This document shows, piece after piece, positions 14,627 to 17,393 of a stretch of 17,393 bases of DNA. A program made the position numbers and the translations under genes. Positions within the stretch are counted from its first letter, which is position 1. Every line of letters starts with the position of its first letter. Below the pieces are notes generated by a model. It was given only the letters and a program-made list of their open reading frames with translations. It made no database searches and was not told the origin of the DNA. The stretch comes from Alistipes sp. UBA928 (lineage in GTDB: Bacteria; Bacteroidota; Bacteroidia; Bacteroidales; Rikenellaceae), in assembly GCA_002293665.1 (NCBI GenBank), contig DBDQ01000080.1:1-17393 (forward strand), given 5' to 3'.

Positions 14627-16243
14627 TTAGTGTTTGAATTCGGCGAAAAAGTCGTTGCCCTTATCGTCTACGATAATAAATGCGGGGAAATCCTCAACGT
14701 AGATTTTACGCACGGCCTCCATACCAAGCTCCGGGAAATCAACCACTTCGACACTCTTAATGCTGTCTTTGGCAAGGATCGCCGCCGGGCCGCCTATCGA
14801 ACCGAGGTAAAAACCTCCATGTCGAGCACAGGCGTCGGTGACCTGCTGGGTGCGATTACCTTTGGCCACCATCACGAGTGAGCCACCGAGCGCCTGAAAA
14901 CCATCGACATAAGGATCCATGCGTCCGGCCGTGGTGGGGCCGAAACTGCCCGATGCCATGCCGTTGGGCGTTTTGGCCGGCCCGGCGTAGTAGATCGGAT
15001 ACTGCTTGAAATAGTCGGGCATCGCGCCGCCGGAGTCGATTATTTTTTTGATCTGGGCATGGGCAATGTCGCGCGCAACGATCATGTGGCCGCGCAGTCT
15101 GAGGCGCGTTTTGATAGGATATTTCGACAGTGTGGCGCGCACGGCATCCATCCCCTCGTCGAGGTCGATGTCGACCGCGGGCGCAAGATAGGGGGCTTCG
15201 CGCGGCAGGAAACGGGCCGGGTTGCGTTCGAGAGCCTCGAGCCAAATCCCTTTCGAGTCGATCTTGCCGCGAATGTTCCGGTCGGCGCTGCAACTGACGC
15301 CCATCCCCACGGGGCACGACGCGGCGTGGCGCGGAAGACGAATCACGCGAACATCGTGAACAAGATACTTTCCGCCGAACTGAGCGCCGATGCCGCTCTC
15401 ACGGCAAATCTGCGTGATGCGCTCCTCCCATTCGAGATCGCGGAAAGCACGACCACCGTCGTTTCCGGAGGTAGGCAGCGAGTCGTAGTACTTAGCCGAC
15501 GCCTTTTTAACCGCCGCGAGGTTTGCCTCGGCCGAGGTACCGCCGATCACGATCGCAAGATGGTAGGGCGGGCAGGCCGAAGTGCCCAAGTCTTTGATAT
15601 GTTCGCGGAAAAACGCTTCGAGCGAGTCATCGTTCAGCAGCGCCTTGGTCTGTTGGTACAGGAATGTTTTGTTGGCCGAACCGCCGCCTTTGGTCATGAA
15701 CAGGAAACTGTACTCCTGCGCGTGATGGTGGTCGGCATAGATGTCGACCTGTGCCGGAAGGTTGGTGCCGCTGTTGCGCTCGTCGGTCATCGAGAGCGGA
15801 ACCACCTGGGAGTAACGCAGGTTTCGGGCGGCGTAGGTGTCGAACACCCCGCGCGAGATGCACTCGGCGTCATCGACCCCGGTGTAGACATCCTCGCCCT
15901 TCTTGCCGACGGCAATCGCCGTGCCGGTGTCCTGACACGTGGGCAGTTCGCCTTCGGCTGCAACCACCTGATTGAGAAGCATCGTGTGGGCCACGAACTT
16001 GTCGTTGTCCGTCGCCTCACTGTCATCCAGAATGTCACGCAGTTGCTGAAGATGCGACGCGCGCAGGTAGAACGATACGTCGTTGAAAGCCTCGCGCGAC
16101 AAAAGCTCGAGCCCCTCGGGAGCAACGTGAAGAACGCGACGCGAGCCGCACTGCTCGACGCTCACAAAATCTTTGGTCAGCAAACGATACTCCGTCGTGT
16201 CGGCCCCGAGCGGAAAGGGCTCCTGATATTTGAAATCGGCCAT
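14627..16243 (-). CDS. fumA: Class I (iron-sulfur) fumarate hydratase
   Basis: The 538-residue enzyme interconverts fumarate and malate; in anaerobic Bacteroidales it works chiefly in the reductive branch leading to succinate and propionate. It is a full FumA/FumB-type enzyme with both domains. Cluster cysteines are Cys103 (PTCQDTGTA), Cys224 (TSACPPYHL) and Cys318 (GVSCSADRN); the last two lie 94 apart, as in E. coli FumA. An extra cysteine, Cys310, lies nearby. The C-terminal domain has YYAGPAKTPNGMASGSFGPT and LGSIGGPAA. A longer frame runs up to 16330, but ATG at 16243 gives the natural start and leaves room for the promoter at 16269-16300. The oxygen-labile 4Fe-4S cluster fits an anaerobe. 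Confidence 0.96.
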   Translation of the reverse strand: MADFKYQEPFPLGADTTEYRLLTKDFVSVEQCGSRRVLHVAPEGLELLSREAFNDVSFYLRASHLQQLRDILDDSEATDNDKFVAHTMLLNQVVAAEGELPTCQDTGTAIAVGKKGEDVYTGVDDAECISRGVFDTYAARNLRYSQVVPLSMTDERNSGTNLPAQVDIYADHHHAQEYSFLFMTKGGGSANKTFLYQQTKALLNDDSLEAFFREHIKDLGTSACPPYHLAIVIGGTSAEANLAAVKKASAKYYDSLPTSGNDGGRAFRDLEWEERITQICRESGIGAQFGGKYLVHDVRVIRLPRHAASCPVGMGVSCSADRNIRGKIDSKGIWLEALERNPARFLPREAPYLAPAVDIDLDEGMDAVRATLSKYPIKTRLRLRGHMIVARDIAHAQIKKIIDSGGAMPDYFKQYPIYYAGPAKTPNGMASGSFGPTTAGRMDPYVDGFQALGGSLVMVAKGNRTQQVTDACARHGGFYLGSIGGPAAILAKDSIKSVEVVDFPELGMEAVRKIYVEDFPAFIIVDDKGNDFFAEFKH

Positions 16244-16268
16244 GATAAATACAATTTTTTTTACGACG

Positions 16269-16300
16269 CGAAGATAGTACAAGTTGTGCGAAAAGCCAAA
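16269..16300 (-). promoter_or_regulatory. Promoter of fumarase, interleaved with the opposite promoter
   Basis: On the minus strand TTTG (16300-16297), 20 bases, then TATCTTCG (16276-16269), one base off TAnnTTTG. Transcription would start about 20 bases before the fumarase ATG at 16243. Confidence 0.55.
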
Positions 16301-16314
16301 TTTGGTTACCTTTG
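16283..16314 (+). promoter_or_regulatory. Promoter of the NIPSNAP gene
   Basis: GTTG (16283-16286), 20 bases, then TACCTTTG (16307-16314) matches the Bacteroidota form. The start would lie near 16319, about 30 bases before ATG 16350. Each box of this promoter falls inside or beside the spacer of the fumarase promoter. Confidence 0.65.
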
Positions 16315-16349
16315 TCTCCGCCGGGCTCAAACCAACCGGATATTATATT

Positions 16350-17129
16350 ATGAAGAGATCATTTTTTGCCCTCCTTGCCTTGTGCGCCATGTGGTGCGCC
16401 GGTGCAGGCACCACTACGGCAGCGGCCCAGAACGCTCCTGCCCCCGAAATTTACGAATGGCGCATCTACACCCTTACAGAAAAGGGTGGCGTACTGTTCG
16501 ATGCTTTCGTGCGCGACCAACTCATCCCCGCCTACAACCGTCACGGCGTAGAAGTGGGAGTGTTCGAGCCTGCTGCCGACTATCCCGAATTTCCAGCCGG
16601 GGCGCGCTACGTGTTCGTGGCATGGCCCGATCTCGAGACTTTCCACCGGGTGAGCCGTCTGGTGAGGGACGACGCCGGGCTTGCGGCCGGAGCGAAGGGT
16701 TATTTCGATGCATCGGCAGCCAATCCCGCCTACACCGCTATGGAAACATATCTGTGCGAACAGTTGGCCGGCGGCCCGCGGCTGAAACGTCCCGGCGCCG
16801 GGCGCGGCCTTTTGGAGTTTCGCGTCTACCGCAGTCCCAACATGGAGGCCAATGAACGTAAAATCAAAATGTTCGAGCAGGGCGAGATTGCGGTTTTCGA
16901 CCAAACCGGCGTCAACGGTGTGTTCTACGGACGCACGCTGGCCGGGCCGCGCATGCCGTCGCTCGCCTACCTGACGTGGTACGCCGACGCCGACACGCGC
17001 ACCAAGGCATGGGCCGATTTCGGAGTCCACCCCGACTGGGTGCGCATGCGCGGCTTGCCCGAGTATGCCAACACCGCGACGGACAACACCATACGTCTGC
17101 TCACTCCCCTGCCCTGGTCACAGTACTAA
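16350..17129 (+). CDS. Exported NIPSNAP-domain protein
   Basis: The 259-residue product begins MKRSFFALLALCAMWCAGAG, a signal peptide ending near AAAQ (about residue 27). Two NIPSNAP-like ferredoxin-fold domains follow: the first from EIYEWRIYTLTEKGG (~33) to ~135, the second from LLEFRVYRSPNMEANERKI (~153) to ~258. NIPSNAP proteins resemble dimeric alpha/beta-barrel enzymes and monooxygenases, but bacterial members have no agreed activity, so I name no reaction. Export of such a protein suggests an envelope or periplasmic role. A frame upstream to 16284 was rejected: the signal peptide and promoter both point to ATG 16350. It lies between divergent fumarase and the downstream aldolase, which has its own promoter. 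Confidence 0.82.
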   Translation: MKRSFFALLALCAMWCAGAGTTTAAAQNAPAPEIYEWRIYTLTEKGGVLFDAFVRDQLIPAYNRHGVEVGVFEPAADYPEFPAGARYVFVAWPDLETFHRVSRLVRDDAGLAAGAKGYFDASAANPAYTAMETYLCEQLAGGPRLKRPGAGRGLLEFRVYRSPNMEANERKIKMFEQGEIAVFDQTGVNGVFYGRTLAGPRMPSLAYLTWYADADTRTKAWADFGVHPDWVRMRGLPEYANTATDNTIRLLTPLPWSQY

Positions 17130-17148
17130 GGGTTTGTTTGAAAAAAGA

Positions 17149-17180
17149 TTTGCATTATCCGGCGGTTTTAGTTAGTTTTG
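17149..17180 (+). promoter_or_regulatory. Promoter of fructose-bisphosphate aldolase
   Basis: TTTG (17149-17152), exactly 20 bases, then TAGTTTTG (17173-17180). It is the best promoter match in the window. The start would be near 17185, giving a leader of about 33 bases. Confidence 0.75.
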
Positions 17181-17217
17181 CAAAAAATTTAATAATCTCA
17201 AATAACCCACTATAACT

Positions 17218-17393
17218 ATGGTATCGTACAAAGAGCTGGGCCTGGTGAATACCCGCGAGGTTTTCAAGAAGGCTATCGAAGGGGGCTACGCAATCCCCGC
17301 ATTCAACTTCAACAACATGGAACAGATGCAGGCTATCGTGTCGGCGTGTGTCGAAACGTCGTCGCCCGTAATCCTCCAGGTGTCGAGCGGCGC
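17218..17393 (+). CDS. fba: Class II fructose-bisphosphate aldolase, 5' part (cut by window end)
   Basis: The ATG at 17218 opens a frame that runs off the window after 58 codons. The product (MVSYKELGLVNTREVFKKAI, then GYAIPAFNFNNMEQMQAIV, then SSPVILQVSSG) has the start of the zinc-dependent class II aldolase that cleaves fructose-1,6-bisphosphate into two triose phosphates in glycolysis. The AIPAFNFNN stretch is a family hallmark. The catalytic and metal-binding residues lie beyond the window. Its own strong promoter separates it from the NIPSNAP gene, with no evidence of co-transcription. Confidence 0.93.
   Translation, partial: MVSYKELGLVNTREVFKKAIEGGYAIPAFNFNNMEQMQAIVSACVETSSPVILQVSSG

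Noticed and set aside
16244..16330. Longer fumarase start upstream of 16243
   Set aside because: The extra residues do not match the family and would cover the predicted promoter.
15059..16855. 598-codon plus-strand frame opposite fumarase
   Set aside because: Long open frames opposite GC-rich genes are common; it spans a promoter region and another gene, while fumarase matches its family over its full length.

Overview
The window looks like chromosomal DNA from an anaerobic member of the Bacteroidales. The evidence is the predicted promoters (a TTG/TTTG box, about 20 bp, then TAnnTTTG, the Bacteroidota sigma factor form), the lack of Shine-Dalgarno sequences, an endonuclease IV/BatD/BatE/exported NIPSNAP gene set, and a fairly GC-rich, Asp/Glu-rich coding style. 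An Alistipes-like (Rikenellaceae) host is my guess from composition and protein flavour; it is not proven by anything here. No rRNA, tRNA, CRISPR array, complete insertion sequence or phage gene was seen.

Layout. 1-1359: the end of a ribosomal operon, with the 3' part of rpoA and then rplQ, closed by a strong terminator near 1411-1445. 1446-2849: an AT-rich, gene-poor islet holding one small exported protein gene (minus strand), a cluster of hairpins with three-base loops, three copies of a repeat beginning TTAACGTGRGTTCGA (two of them forming an inverted repeat that encodes the end of the small protein), and possible protein relics. 2775-5072: a three-gene cassette pspC(short)-padR-pspC(long), with a promoter overlapped by a large imperfect palindrome that is a good candidate PadR operator. 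5284-6123: nfo (minus), with all nine metal ligands. 6178-11192: a plus-strand run of an outer-membrane-like protein (DUF3078-like), an S41 C-terminal processing protease and RNase R. 11231-16243: a minus-strand run read fumarase, batD, batE, recR, with a dispersed-repeat-type palindrome between fumarase and batD. 16269-17393: interleaved divergent promoters, then an exported NIPSNAP-domain protein and the start of class II fructose-bisphosphate aldolase.

How they fit together. Most genes are housekeeping (transcription/translation, DNA repair by Nfo and RecR, RNA decay by RNase R, central carbon metabolism by fumarase and aldolase). The envelope theme is strong: PspC proteins with a PadR regulator, a processing protease, an outer-membrane-like protein and BatD/BatE. 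The least ordinary parts are the 1.4 kb islet, the PspC-PadR-PspC cassette with its palindromic promoter, and the interleaved fumarase/NIPSNAP promoters. I found no clear evidence of a wholly new multi-gene system; the PadR/PspC circuit is the nearest candidate.
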